Assembly (NCBI GenBank): GCA_964460305.1
Contig: CAYWRA010000114.1
Coordinates: 1 to 7,361, forward strand
Direction of reading: 5' to 3'
Origin: JAPLCX01 sp964460305
GTDB lineage: Bacteria > Auribacterota > Tritonobacteria > UBA1439
Length of the DNA stretch: 7,361 bases
This document shows positions 1 through 6,527 of the stretch, in pieces; position 1 is the stretch's first letter, and every line of letters starts with the position of its first letter. Below the pieces are notes generated by a model. The model ran no database searches. It saw only the letters and a program-made list of their open reading frames with translations, and was not told the DNA's origin. Both the position numbers and the translations under genes were made by a program.

Positions 1-23
1 TCCGTATACCTTCTCGGCTCCAT
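1..23 (-). CDS. 5' end of a third operon gene, cut by the window edge
   Basis: An ATG at 23-21 on the minus strand opens a frame reading M-E-P-R-R-Y-T before the window ends. Just upstream (minus strand) is AGGGGAGGTGAAA, a very good Shine-Dalgarno match with about 5 nt between the GGAGGTG core and the ATG. This is the strongest ribosome site in the window and is the main reason for calling a gene from seven codons. It lies 175 nt downstream of the Cys-rich peptide gene on the same strand, so it is probably the third gene of the radical SAM operon. Its product cannot be identified. In comparable clusters the next gene is often a transporter, a peptidase or a second modifying enzyme, but that is inference from context only. 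Confidence 0.5.
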
Positions 24-34
24 TTTCACCTCCC

Positions 35-67
35 CTTGTGGAGATTACTTGAAGCGTAATCCTCAAG
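35..67 (-). other. stem-loop just upstream of the third gene's ribosome binding site
   Basis: GATTAC (43-48) pairs with GTAATC (56-61) around a 7-nt loop. The stem continues outward with two 1-nt bulges (41-40 with 62-63, and CTTG 35-38 with CAAG 64-67). On the minus strand the hairpin ends at the edge of the GGGGAGGTG ribosome site. There is no U-run after it, so it is not a classical intrinsic terminator. An RNA-stability, processing or translation-control hairpin is possible. Folding by eye only. Confidence 0.3.
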
Positions 68-190
68 CAAGAAGTTGTTCAGTTATTGGGGTGAACGCCA
101 ACTCGAGGGTTGATGGGTTATGGTATTCAACAATAAGCGGTCGTAATAAGTGTTATGTCCGCCGAACTGCCATAGAGGTATTTTGAAAGA

Positions 191-204
191 CTCCCTTCTT
201 ATTT
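191..204 (-). repeat. copy 2 of a 14-bp direct repeat, overlapping the Cys-rich peptide stop codon
   Basis: The plus-strand string CTCCCTTCTTATTT occurs here and again at 437-450. On the minus strand it reads AAATAAGAAGGGAG. In this copy the TAA is the stop codon of the Cys-rich peptide, and GAAGGGAG directly after it looks like a second Shine-Dalgarno site. Only a 6-codon frame (ATG at about 174) follows it, so it does not obviously serve a gene. It could be a scar of a duplicated precursor-gene unit. Confidence 0.5.
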
Positions 205-429
205 CTTGTTTTTGTCCCCAGCAATCTTGAAAATCGTCCTAGGCTCCCCCCTTTTTTTCATCGCCGATTCTTGGGGCATGACCAAGCATTCCGTGCATGG
301 TGTATGTTTTACGCATTCGCATCCGCAATTAAAGTTAACACATTGGCATTCGCATCTGTGATTGGATGCTTTCCGTGACTTTTCGGAAAGCGTGATAATC
401 CTGATTTTCGGACTTTGATTCTTGGCCAT
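199..429 (-). CDS. Cys-rich small peptide, candidate RiPP precursor of the adjacent radical SAM enzyme
   Basis: This 76-residue basic peptide has three zones. Residues 1-25 are Cys-free and rich in K/R/S and would serve as a leader. Residues 26-48 hold eight cysteines (26, 28, 30, 35, 37, 39, 45, 48) in the pattern CxCxC-x4-CxCxC-x5-CxxC. Residues 49-76 are a charged Cys-free tail ending in KNKK. There is no signal peptide or membrane segment. The start is supported by GAAGGGAGGA about 6 nt upstream on the minus strand. The gene begins 32 nt after the stop of the radical SAM/SPASM gene, in the same orientation, so the two are almost certainly cotranscribed. Small Cys-rich peptides next to SPASM enzymes are typical substrates for thioether (sactipeptide/ranthipeptide-type) crosslinking. 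I do not recognise the exact family. A metallothionein-like metal-binding peptide is the main alternative. The gene is confident; the precursor role is inferred. Confidence 0.8.
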   Translation of the reverse strand: MAKNQSPKIRIITLSEKSRKASNHRCECQCVNFNCGCECVKHTPCTECLVMPQESAMKKRGEPRTIFKIAGDKNKK

Positions 430-436
430 AGCAATC

Positions 437-450
437 CTCCCTTCTTATTT
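437..450 (-). promoter_or_regulatory. ribosome binding site of the Cys-rich peptide gene (copy 1 of a 14-bp repeat)
   Basis: On the minus strand the sequence reads AAATAAGAAGGGAG followed by GATTGCT and the ATG at 429. GGGAGGA is a strong Shine-Dalgarno site at good spacing. A peptide gene with a stronger site than its enzyme gene (AAGGAG) fits a precursor that is needed in excess. The same 14 bases recur at 191-204. Confidence 0.6.
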
Positions 451-461
451 GAAAGTTGAGT

Positions 462-1886
462 TCAAAGACATATAATTTTTGAGTGTTCGACATCACGGGG
501 CTCAATAACACCGTCGGCCAACCAGGCGATGATTTGTTTATTAACCCTTTTAGCAATCTGACAGCGATAGGGATCCGGGGAATAGAGGTCACGATTGGAA
601 TGCCTGAAGCTCTTGACCGGACAGTCCCCCGCGCAATGATTCTTGAGGAAACAGCCTCTGCAAGCTTCCATGTTCTCAGCAACTCTTTGCTTCAGTTGCT
701 CAATGCGCGCTTGGTCCAACACCAACCGTCCCTGGATTGGATCGACCTTGCCTATGAAAAAAACGCTCGCTGCCGGATCCTTTGAATTGAGCACCTCGTA
801 ACACGTTGTGATGTTGCCATCCGGAGTGACGCAAAAATTATGGCCGCAGGCGCCGCAGTATCTTCGATTGCTATCTTCGAAATAGCGCATACCTGAGTAA
901 CGCACGTCGACGTCAAGTTTCAGACCCAGAAGAAAACACTTCAGGAACTTCTCGGCGAATTGCTTCGCATCCGGTCTTGAAAAAAAGCTAGTGGCGCATC
1001 GTCCTATCAGTGAGACGGGTTCGAAGTGAACTGCGGCCAGACCCAGTTGACACACCAGTTCGGTGGTCGCCTCCATGGTTTCCAGGGCCTCGTTTGTGAT
1101 AGTGGATCGAACGGAAACGGTCATGCCCGCCATAATCAGACCTTGCAGGTTGCGCACGACAATGTCGTAGCTCGGTTGGCCGGAGCGGAAGGGGCGCAGG
1201 CGATTCTGGATGTCGCGAGGTCCATCCAGACTAATAGTTACATTAATATCGTTCTCAATGATCCACTCTTGTATCGAATCACCGTAAGTCCCGTTGGTAC
1301 TCATGGCCACGGACGGGATTAATCCCGCCGCCCGCGCACGATCACAGAACTCCGCGACAATTTCCTTCAACGTGGCAAATTCAACCGTCGGCTCTCCGCC
1401 GCCGTGGATGACCAAATTCACATACTTGCGGTCGACCTGCCCGTTCGTAGCGTCTGAACTAAGTATCGAAAAGAAATGGTCCAACGCAAGGTGCCAAATA
1501 TCTCTACTGATGGTCTTCTCCGCTTCGCCTCCACTTGCGTAACAGTAAGCACATCGAAGATTGCACTTCGTTGTGATAAATAAAGCTAGATTGATCATTG
1601 AACCCGGGTCATCGGAAATACTACGCTTGTCATCTTGATTGGCGGTTTCTGGCGTAATCAAAATTCCTAGTTTGCACAGTTGCTCAACGACATCCGTCAA
1701 TCCTTTGCAGTCATTGTCAGATAGTTCGTCGGATGAGTTGGCATCATCCGGCTTTGTGACGAATGCCAGCATAGCCTCATTCATCGAAGCATAGGTACGA
1801 GTGGCAGGATCGGAAAGATAAACGCCGCCGTTATGCCTTAACACCGACACCCGCGGATTCAATGTGAGCCGAGATTCTTGAATCAT
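462..1886 (-). CDS. radical SAM/SPASM peptide-modifying enzyme with N-terminal PqqD-like segment
   Basis: This 474-residue protein probably modifies the Cys-rich peptide encoded 32 nt downstream. Residues about 8-80 resemble the PqqD/RiPP recognition element fold, seen as a basic strand pair (RVSVLRHNGGVYL), then SMNEAMLAFV, then a helix ending in CKLGILI. The radical SAM core starts with CNLRCAYC (C108, C112, C115, binding the [4Fe-4S] that cleaves SAM). It continues with GGGEP at 162-166 and a SLDGP strand near 219. The C-terminal SPASM domain has C344, C347, C352, G-x4-C362, then C-x2-C-x5-C-x3-C (409, 412, 418, 422) and C442, enough for auxiliary Fe-S clusters. I chose the ATG at 1886 because AAGGAG lies 8 nt upstream. 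An in-frame ATG at 1922 would add 12 residues but has no visible ribosome site. The family also includes anaerobic sulfatase maturases, but no sulfatase is present here. The enzyme class is sure; the substrate is inferred. Confidence 0.92.
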   Translation of the reverse strand: MIQESRLTLNPRVSVLRHNGGVYLSDPATRTYASMNEAMLAFVTKPDDANSSDELSDNDCKGLTDVVEQLCKLGILITPETANQDDKRSISDDPGSMINLALFITTKCNLRCAYCYASGGEAEKTISRDIWHLALDHFFSILSSDATNGQVDRKYVNLVIHGGGEPTVEFATLKEIVAEFCDRARAAGLIPSVAMSTNGTYGDSIQEWIIENDINVTISLDGPRDIQNRLRPFRSGQPSYDIVVRNLQGLIMAGMTVSVRSTITNEALETMEATTELVCQLGLAAVHFEPVSLIGRCATSFFSRPDAKQFAEKFLKCFLLGLKLDVDVRYSGMRYFEDSNRRYCGACGHNFCVTPDGNITTCYEVLNSKDPAASVFFIGKVDPIQGRLVLDQARIEQLKQRVAENMEACRGCFLKNHCAGDCPVKSFRHSNRDLYSPDPYRCQIAKRVNKQIIAWLADGVIEPRDVEHSKIICL

Positions 1887-2020
1887 AGGTGGTACTCCTT
1901 CAACTTTCCCATCGGACTCCATAAAAAACTGTGGCTTCAGCGTCTATTCTTACACATTCGCCTGCCGACTTCCATTTGGCCCGACAGCGTTTATTATGTT
2001 TCTTCGGCAATTGAATAAAT

Positions 2021-2047
2021 ATTATATGAGCACGAGGGGCGAAGCAA
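2021..2047 (-). promoter_or_regulatory. possible sigma-70 promoter for the radical SAM operon
   Basis: On the minus strand a perfect TATAAT (2026-2021) lies 15 nt downstream of TTGCTT (2047-2042). The -10 is consensus, but the spacer is short and the -35 is only partly matched. Transcription would start near 2014, giving a leader of about 130 nt to the ATG at 1886. The leader contains a weak hairpin (CTGCCG 1962-1967 with CGACAG 1982-1987, one G-T pair). A typical AT-rich leader follows. Confidence 0.4.
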
Positions 2048-2301
2048 TCTTTATTACAAGAATTCTCGGGAGCAAAGCCGATGCCAAGCGCCGTTATTTA
2101 CTGCCGCCCTCACCAAAGCGGCGCGTCACAAAACAGAGTGTCAGGCAGTCATCCGAGGCAGCATTTCCTTTGCGGCAACGGGTTGCGCCTTTCGTCCCCA
2201 CCCTCCTGGCGCGATGGATATATCGCGAGCCCACCGATGACTCCAGGGAGATGCGGCGTGTAGCGGTAGGGGTCCATTAGCCTGCATGAACTGCCCAATA
2301 T

Positions 2302-2315
2302 ACCTACAAGTAGGT
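2302..2315. repeat. 14-bp inverted repeat ACCTACAAGTAGGT
   Basis: ACCTAC and GTAGGT are perfect complements around a central AA. The loop is too short for a stable RNA hairpin, so if functional it is more likely a protein-binding dyad. It lies about 65 bp past the ATPase stop codon. No regulator is visible nearby. Confidence 0.3.
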
Positions 2316-2378
2316 TCCCCTCCTTTGCCCTGAGTTATCCTTGGCAAGGCCGCAACTATCCTAAATGAATCTCCACCG

Positions 2379-4916
2379 CTACGGGGGGATGCGGCCCTTT
2401 ATTGCCGTTTCAATTGTGAGAACCTGATTGTAACGATTCTGGAACATTGCCTTGTCTGTATTCACATACGCTGCACGCGGGTCATCGTGTTCCGTAATGC
2501 TGAGCTTCGCATAAAGGTCGCTTAAGGTTGTTGCTTCGGATGGGTGCAGCGAAACGACCTTGGTGAAACTCTGAAATGCAGTGATTGCTTGGCTCTTCTG
2601 TTTGTATTGATGCCGCTGATTATTGAAGACAAACGAATTTACCACGGCCTCAATCAATCGCCGCATTTTTCCAGCGAGCTCTTCCTTCTTCGGTTTGGCG
2701 GGTTCGCCTGCCGTTGCGAAGATGGCATTGATGTCGTTCTTCAGATCGTCAATCTTCTCGCTGTAATCAGCGACAAAGGCGCAATTCTCAAGAATATGCA
2801 CTGAGAGGTGTTTATCGAGGCAGCCTTTATTCATTATCGTTTGAAGCTGGACGAAGAACTCCCAGTTATGCGTCAGAACGATGATCTGTCTATCTGGATA
2901 TTTCATCGCGAAGTCTCTCAGTCGGATACAATAGTTCGCTATGTAGTTGTAATCAAAGCTGGAGATGGGGTCATCGAAAACCAACACCGACTGCGAGCAA
3001 GTTTCGAGTTCTGCGAAGAATAACGACATGGCGTGAAGCCGTTGCTCCCCTTCGCTCAAAACTCCTTCGATGCCTTTGCCGCCAACTTGCGGCAAAACGG
3101 TCACAGCAGCTTCAGCACCTTTCCTTGCAAGCTTCACTCCAAACGTCGCCATATCCTTTTCAGCGAGGGCCTTGTATTCTGCGTCCAACCTGGCTTCAAA
3201 ATCTGCGACAACCAGCTTCTCGTAGGCATCCTTTGCTCTTTCCGTGATTCGCTTAAGCACCTGTGTGAACTCGGGGAGCTTGGCATCCCAGAACTGTGCT
3301 TCATCCACCAGCCTTTGTGCAGCTTTGAGCACCTCCAACTGGCCAGCGATAGCTTGTGCATACTCCAACGGTTCAATTTCAGCACGCAATTTTGTTAACT
3401 GCTTCACCAACTCGTCTCTTCCTTTTTTCGCTGTCTCGATAGCCGTCTTCTTCGACTCTAGTTGTGTTGCCCAGTCGATAGCAGCCGACTTAAGCGACGC
3501 AAGAGCAGCCTTGGCTTCTTTCGTCGGTTCTTTGGAGATGTCGCAATTCGTAACGATGAGATCTGACTTGGTCTTCGCAGCAGAACGGATTTCCTCGGGG
3601 ATGGTTTGATATTTGCTCCACGCTTCGCGGTCCAGTTGGTCAATGACGATTGCCAACTCTTCGGCCTTGGCAATGTCGGTTTTGATAGCAGTGATTTCCT
3701 TCTCATGCTCGCCGACGAGCAAGGAATGATACTGCTTGAATAAATCGACTTCTGAAACTCCCAGGTCGCGCTTGCATAGCGGGCACGCATGGCCTGTCGC
3801 CTCTTCCATTTTACAAATCAGCGATGCGGCTCGTAACAAGGCTAGCAAGTTATCGAGTGTGCCACCTTCCGGAATGAGCGTTTTAGCTAGCACTTCCTGA
3901 GCAAACTGTTTATCCGAAAGGATTTTTGCCTTGTTAGCTGGATCAAGTGCCCAAAGTGCTGCTGCGGAAATCAGCAGCGTATTCACTGAAGTCAGCACGG
4001 ACTCCAATTCGTGGTATTCAGCTTGAAGCAGCTTCAGACCCTCTTCAGATGTCGCCTTCTCTAGTGCGGAGGCGGCAACTTGCTTTTCACCCAGCAACTT
4101 CTCATCTTTGAAGTCTTCACCGAGTTTGATTTGCGTCGGCAGTGTGGAGACTGTTTGGTCTTCGACCACCGCCAATGGACGGGTCTTGAACTCTGCGAAC
4201 TCCAACCGGATCGCTTGTAACGCATGGGCCAGCTTCGTTGAGTTGTCCAATTGTACTCGTTGAAGTACCCCACGAAACTGCGTTGTCAGAGCCCCCGCCC
4301 ACTCGAAGACGTGTAGCTTGAAAGGCGTAAGAACGATGACCCGCCCCGGCTCGACCGCACCTGTCACATTCTGAACCGCAATTCCCGTATCGAAGTACTT
4401 AATTGTTGCCCGCCTAGGGCCGTAACCCGCAGCCGGTGTCCATATCTGCGGGGCAGTGTCGCTCTTGAATTTGAAACGGAAAGTAGGGGGGGCGGCTCCT
4501 GGAACCCGGACGTTTTCAAGCGGTCGGCTTGGTTGTCTGACCGTCGCGAGAACCTTCAGTGATTCGCACAGGCTGGATTTGCCGCTGCTATTAGCACCAA
4601 AGATTAAGGTAATGCGCTTCTTGAAAGTTATGTTAAGCGTGTCACAAAGGAGTTTAAAATTTGTAAAACCGAAGAGCTGCTCAAGAAAATCTGCCGGGAC
4701 TGTGGGGGATACGGGAAAGACTGCACTGGGGGCTGGTTTGATACCAATATAGCTCGCCCTCTCAGTATAGAGGGCCAAAAGTGTCTCGATCATCAACTGG
4801 TCAAGTGTCGACACGCTGCGCACGGTCACAAGATCGCAAACCATCTTGAACCAAGGCTCGTGAATCTCCTCGGCAAGATCATTCAGATAGCCGATTGCGT
4901 CCGGTTGTGTGGGCAT
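2379..4916 (-). CDS. RloC/PrrC-like AAA_13 ABC-type ATPase with zinc-hook motif, candidate defence protein
   Basis: This 845-residue protein has ABC/SMC ATPase motifs in order: Walker A GANSSGKS (107-114), ABC signature LSEGEQR (620-626), Walker B VLVFDDP plus D-loop SSFD (644-655) and H-loop histidine 683. The two ATPase halves are split by about 500 residues. From about 270 to 560 these are charged helical, coiled-coil-like arms, with CPLC at 378-381 placed like the Rad50/RloC zinc hook. The C-terminal 150 residues hold R752-x3-E756 with H791 and H810 downstream, comparable to the Arg-Glu-His nuclease triad of the PrrC/RloC anticodon nucleases; the histidine assignment is uncertain. Residues 1-90 form an extra helical domain ahead of the ATPase core, unlike PrrC. 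The ribosome site is weak (GCGAGG, about 9 nt before ATG). An IS1182 element lies 101 bp upstream. Alternatives are an OLD/Septu-type or DNA-repair ATPase. The ATPase class is firm; the nuclease role is inferred. Confidence 0.85.
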   Translation of the reverse strand: MPTQPDAIGYLNDLAEEIHEPWFKMVCDLVTVRSVSTLDQLMIETLLALYTERASYIGIKPAPSAVFPVSPTVPADFLEQLFGFTNFKLLCDTLNITFKKRITLIFGANSSGKSSLCESLKVLATVRQPSRPLENVRVPGAAPPTFRFKFKSDTAPQIWTPAAGYGPRRATIKYFDTGIAVQNVTGAVEPGRVIVLTPFKLHVFEWAGALTTQFRGVLQRVQLDNSTKLAHALQAIRLEFAEFKTRPLAVVEDQTVSTLPTQIKLGEDFKDEKLLGEKQVAASALEKATSEEGLKLLQAEYHELESVLTSVNTLLISAAALWALDPANKAKILSDKQFAQEVLAKTLIPEGGTLDNLLALLRAASLICKMEEATGHACPLCKRDLGVSEVDLFKQYHSLLVGEHEKEITAIKTDIAKAEELAIVIDQLDREAWSKYQTIPEEIRSAAKTKSDLIVTNCDISKEPTKEAKAALASLKSAAIDWATQLESKKTAIETAKKGRDELVKQLTKLRAEIEPLEYAQAIAGQLEVLKAAQRLVDEAQFWDAKLPEFTQVLKRITERAKDAYEKLVVADFEARLDAEYKALAEKDMATFGVKLARKGAEAAVTVLPQVGGKGIEGVLSEGEQRLHAMSLFFAELETCSQSVLVFDDPISSFDYNYIANYCIRLRDFAMKYPDRQIIVLTHNWEFFVQLQTIMNKGCLDKHLSVHILENCAFVADYSEKIDDLKNDINAIFATAGEPAKPKKEELAGKMRRLIEAVVNSFVFNNQRHQYKQKSQAITAFQSFTKVVSLHPSEATTLSDLYAKLSITEHDDPRAAYVNTDKAMFQNRYNQVLTIETAIKGRIPP

Positions 4917-5017
4917 AGACCGAGCCTCGCCAATTACAGCGATGAAAAAGACCGGCCTATATCAGCCGTCATCTTTATTTGATACGTGTATTCCCAGGAT
5001 TTCATCTTTTTGCTTTG

Positions 5018-5038
5018 CTAGGAGCCTGTCCGAGTAAT
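5018..5038 (+). repeat. left terminal inverted repeat of the IS1182 element
   Basis: This is a perfect 21-bp complement of 6596-6616, beginning CTAGGAGCCTGTCC and ending GAGTAAT. The first four bases are probably target DNA. Confidence 0.9.
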
Positions 5039-5045
5039 CCTGTTT

Positions 5046-5076
5046 TGCCGCACATTTGATAAAATTGAGTGCGGCA
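5046..5076 (+). other. stem-loop in the left end of the IS, upstream of the transposase
   Basis: TGCCGCAC (5046-5053) and GTGCGGCA (5069-5076) form a perfect 8-bp stem with a 15-nt AT-rich loop. It lies between the left repeat and the ribosome site (AAGGAG, 5081-5086). Many insertion sequences carry such a hairpin so that transcripts reading in from outside hide the transposase start, and this placement fits that role. The effect here is inferred. Confidence 0.5.
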
Positions 5077-5094
5077 GAACAAGGAGATTACTCG

Positions 5095-6459
5095 ATGTCG
5101 AAGATATACCGGCCGTATGAACCTGATCAGACGTACTTATTGCCCCCCAGTCTGAAGGAGTGGCTTCCGAAAAGCCACCTCACGTATTTCATCAATGACA
5201 TGGTTGATGAGCTTGATCTGAGCGAGATCACGCGGGAATACGAAGGAGAGGATCGAGGGTATCCTCCGTATCACCCGATGATGATGACGAAGGTGCTGGT
5301 GTACGGATACTGCGTGGGAAAGCCCTCGTCGCGGAGGATCCAGAAGGAACTCGAGGAAGACGTTGCATTCCGGGTGCTGGCGGCGGAGAACCGGCCGGAC
5401 TTCAGGACGATCAGCGATTTTCGGAAGAGGCACCTGAAGGCGCTGGCGAAGATATTCTGCCAGGTGTTGCAGTTGTGCCAGAAGGCCGGGTTGGTGAAGC
5501 TGGGGCATGTGGCGCTTGACGGGACAAAGATGAAGGCGAACGCCTCGAAGCACAAGGCGATGAGCTACGAGCGGATGTGCAAGACGGAAGCGGAGTTGGA
5601 GAAGGAGGTCGAGCGGCTTCTGCACGAGGCGGAGCGGGTGGATGTACGGGAGGATGAGCTTTACGGGCAAGACAAACGCGGGGACGAGTTGCCGGAAGAG
5701 CTTACGCGGCGAGAGACGCGGCTGAAGAAGATACGGGAAGCGAAGAAGGCGCTTGAGGAGGAAGCCCGTATGAAAGCCCAGACGGAGGCGATGGATCGAG
5801 CGGCGCAGGAAGCTGCGCGCAACGGGAAGAAGCCGCCGGGCCGTCCGCCGGGGCCGATTGATGATAAGCCCGAGGGTAAGGCGCAGCGCAACTTTACGGA
5901 CCCTGAGTCGAAGATCATGAAGAGCGCCGACAAGGCGTTCATTCAGGCGTACAACGCGCAGGCGGCGGTGGACAGCAAAACACAGATTATTGTGGCGCAT
6001 GAGGTGAGCACCAACTCCAACGATTCGGTTACCACGGTGGAGATGGTTGATCAGATCAAGGAACGTTGCAGCAAGATGCCGAAGAAAATATCCGCTGATT
6101 CGGGAAACTACTCCGAAGAGAATGTGGAGGAGTTGAAGAAGCGGGAGGTGGAGCCCTTTATCGCAACGGGGAAGATCAAGCACAGCGATCGCCTTGTTCC
6201 TGCCTCGAGGGGGCGCATACCTGTTTCGGCTACTGCGAAAGAACGAATGGCACGGAAGCTCAAGACAAAACGGGGAAGGGCGATTTACGCAAGGCGAAAA
6301 GCGATCGTCGAGCCGGTGTTCGGTCAGATCAAATCTATTCGTGGCTTTGACCGCTTCCTTCTCCGGGGTCATTGGAAAGTACGATGTGAATGGGCGATGA
6401 TCTGCATGGGACACAACCTCCTGAAGCTCTTCCGCTCCGGGAAGGTGGCCTTTGCATAG
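5095..6459 (+). CDS. IS1182-family DDE transposase
   Basis: This 454-residue protein catalyses cut or copy transfer of the surrounding element. The N-terminal part (WLPKSHLTYFINDMV, then YPPYHPMMMTKVLVYGY) is the conserved DUF772-type domain of IS1182/IS5-like transposases. Catalytic acidic residues are visible as D142 in ALDGTK, D335 in ADSGNYS and E406 in EPVFGQIK. Between the first and second D lies a long charged helical insert (about 165-240) and a basic GKKPPGRPPGP linker. The start at 5095 has AAGGAG 8 nt upstream; a TTG at 5056 would add 13 residues but falls inside the left-end hairpin region. Codons are strongly G/C-ending, unlike the flanking genes, as expected for an acquired element. 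The length matches a full transposase and there is no frameshift. Confidence 0.95.
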   Translation: MSKIYRPYEPDQTYLLPPSLKEWLPKSHLTYFINDMVDELDLSEITREYEGEDRGYPPYHPMMMTKVLVYGYCVGKPSSRRIQKELEEDVAFRVLAAENRPDFRTISDFRKRHLKALAKIFCQVLQLCQKAGLVKLGHVALDGTKMKANASKHKAMSYERMCKTEAELEKEVERLLHEAERVDVREDELYGQDKRGDELPEELTRRETRLKKIREAKKALEEEARMKAQTEAMDRAAQEAARNGKKPPGRPPGPIDDKPEGKAQRNFTDPESKIMKSADKAFIQAYNAQAAVDSKTQIIVAHEVSTNSNDSVTTVEMVDQIKERCSKMPKKISADSGNYSEENVEELKKREVEPFIATGKIKHSDRLVPASRGRIPVSATAKERMARKLKTKRGRAIYARRKAIVEPVFGQIKSIRGFDRFLLRGHWKVRCEWAMICMGHNLLKLFRSGKVAFA

Positions 6460-6473
6460 AGAGGAACACCTGA

Positions 6474-6527
6474 TATCCGTGTCCATTGTATGCGCGTGGT
6501 TCACTTTTTCATGCCGCGACACGGATA
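6474..6527 (+). other. long-looped stem after the transposase gene
   Basis: TATCCGTGTC (6474-6483) is perfectly complementary to GACACGGATA (6518-6527), a 10-bp stem with a 34-nt loop beginning 15 nt after the transposase stop. No U-run follows, so it is not a standard intrinsic terminator. It may block transcription or translation across the IS end or act as a subterminal structure. Confidence 0.4.

Larger units (their letters stand above)
1923..2378. other. 456-bp intergenic region without a supported gene
   Basis: The part next to the radical SAM gene (about 1923-2070) is AT-rich and holds its candidate promoter and leader. The part from about 2080 to 2300 is clearly GC-richer. It has open frames on both strands: plus 1996-2280 and 2081-2263, and minus 2347-2141. 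None has a good ribosome site matched to its start, a recognisable domain or convincing codon use, so I do not call them. Small dyads are present (2302-2315, and GCCGC/GCGGC around 2110-2125). I see no U-run terminator for the ATPase gene. The GC-rich part could be a decayed gene, a small multicopy repeat or a structured RNA; the sequence alone does not decide. Confidence 0.4.

Noticed and set aside
40..50. GGAGATTACT shared with the IS1182 left end (5083-5092), possibly an IS fragment
   Set aside because: The match is only 10 bp, does not include the terminal repeat and is at chance level for shared Shine-Dalgarno-like sequence.
24..198. Readthrough extension of the Cys-rich peptide past its TAA (frame stays open about 23 codons)
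   Set aside because: There is no sign of recoding, the extension contains a single Cys at its end, and an open run of this length is expected by chance.
1996..2280. 94-codon plus-strand frame and overlapping 60-codon frame in the intergenic region
   Set aside because: No ribosome site, no recognisable motif, composition like random GC-rich sequence, and it overlaps the candidate promoter of the radical SAM operon on the other strand.
2141..2347. 68-codon minus-strand frame with TTG start
   Set aside because: The start has no ribosome site and the protein has no recognisable domain. AAAGGAGGGG at about 2320-2330 lies inside the frame and is followed by a TTG-TAG in another frame.
4936..4994. 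short minus-strand frame MKSWEYTYQ... upstream of the ATPase
   Set aside because: About 23 codons, no clear ribosome site, and a stop immediately upstream at the CTAG; nothing supports a leader peptide.
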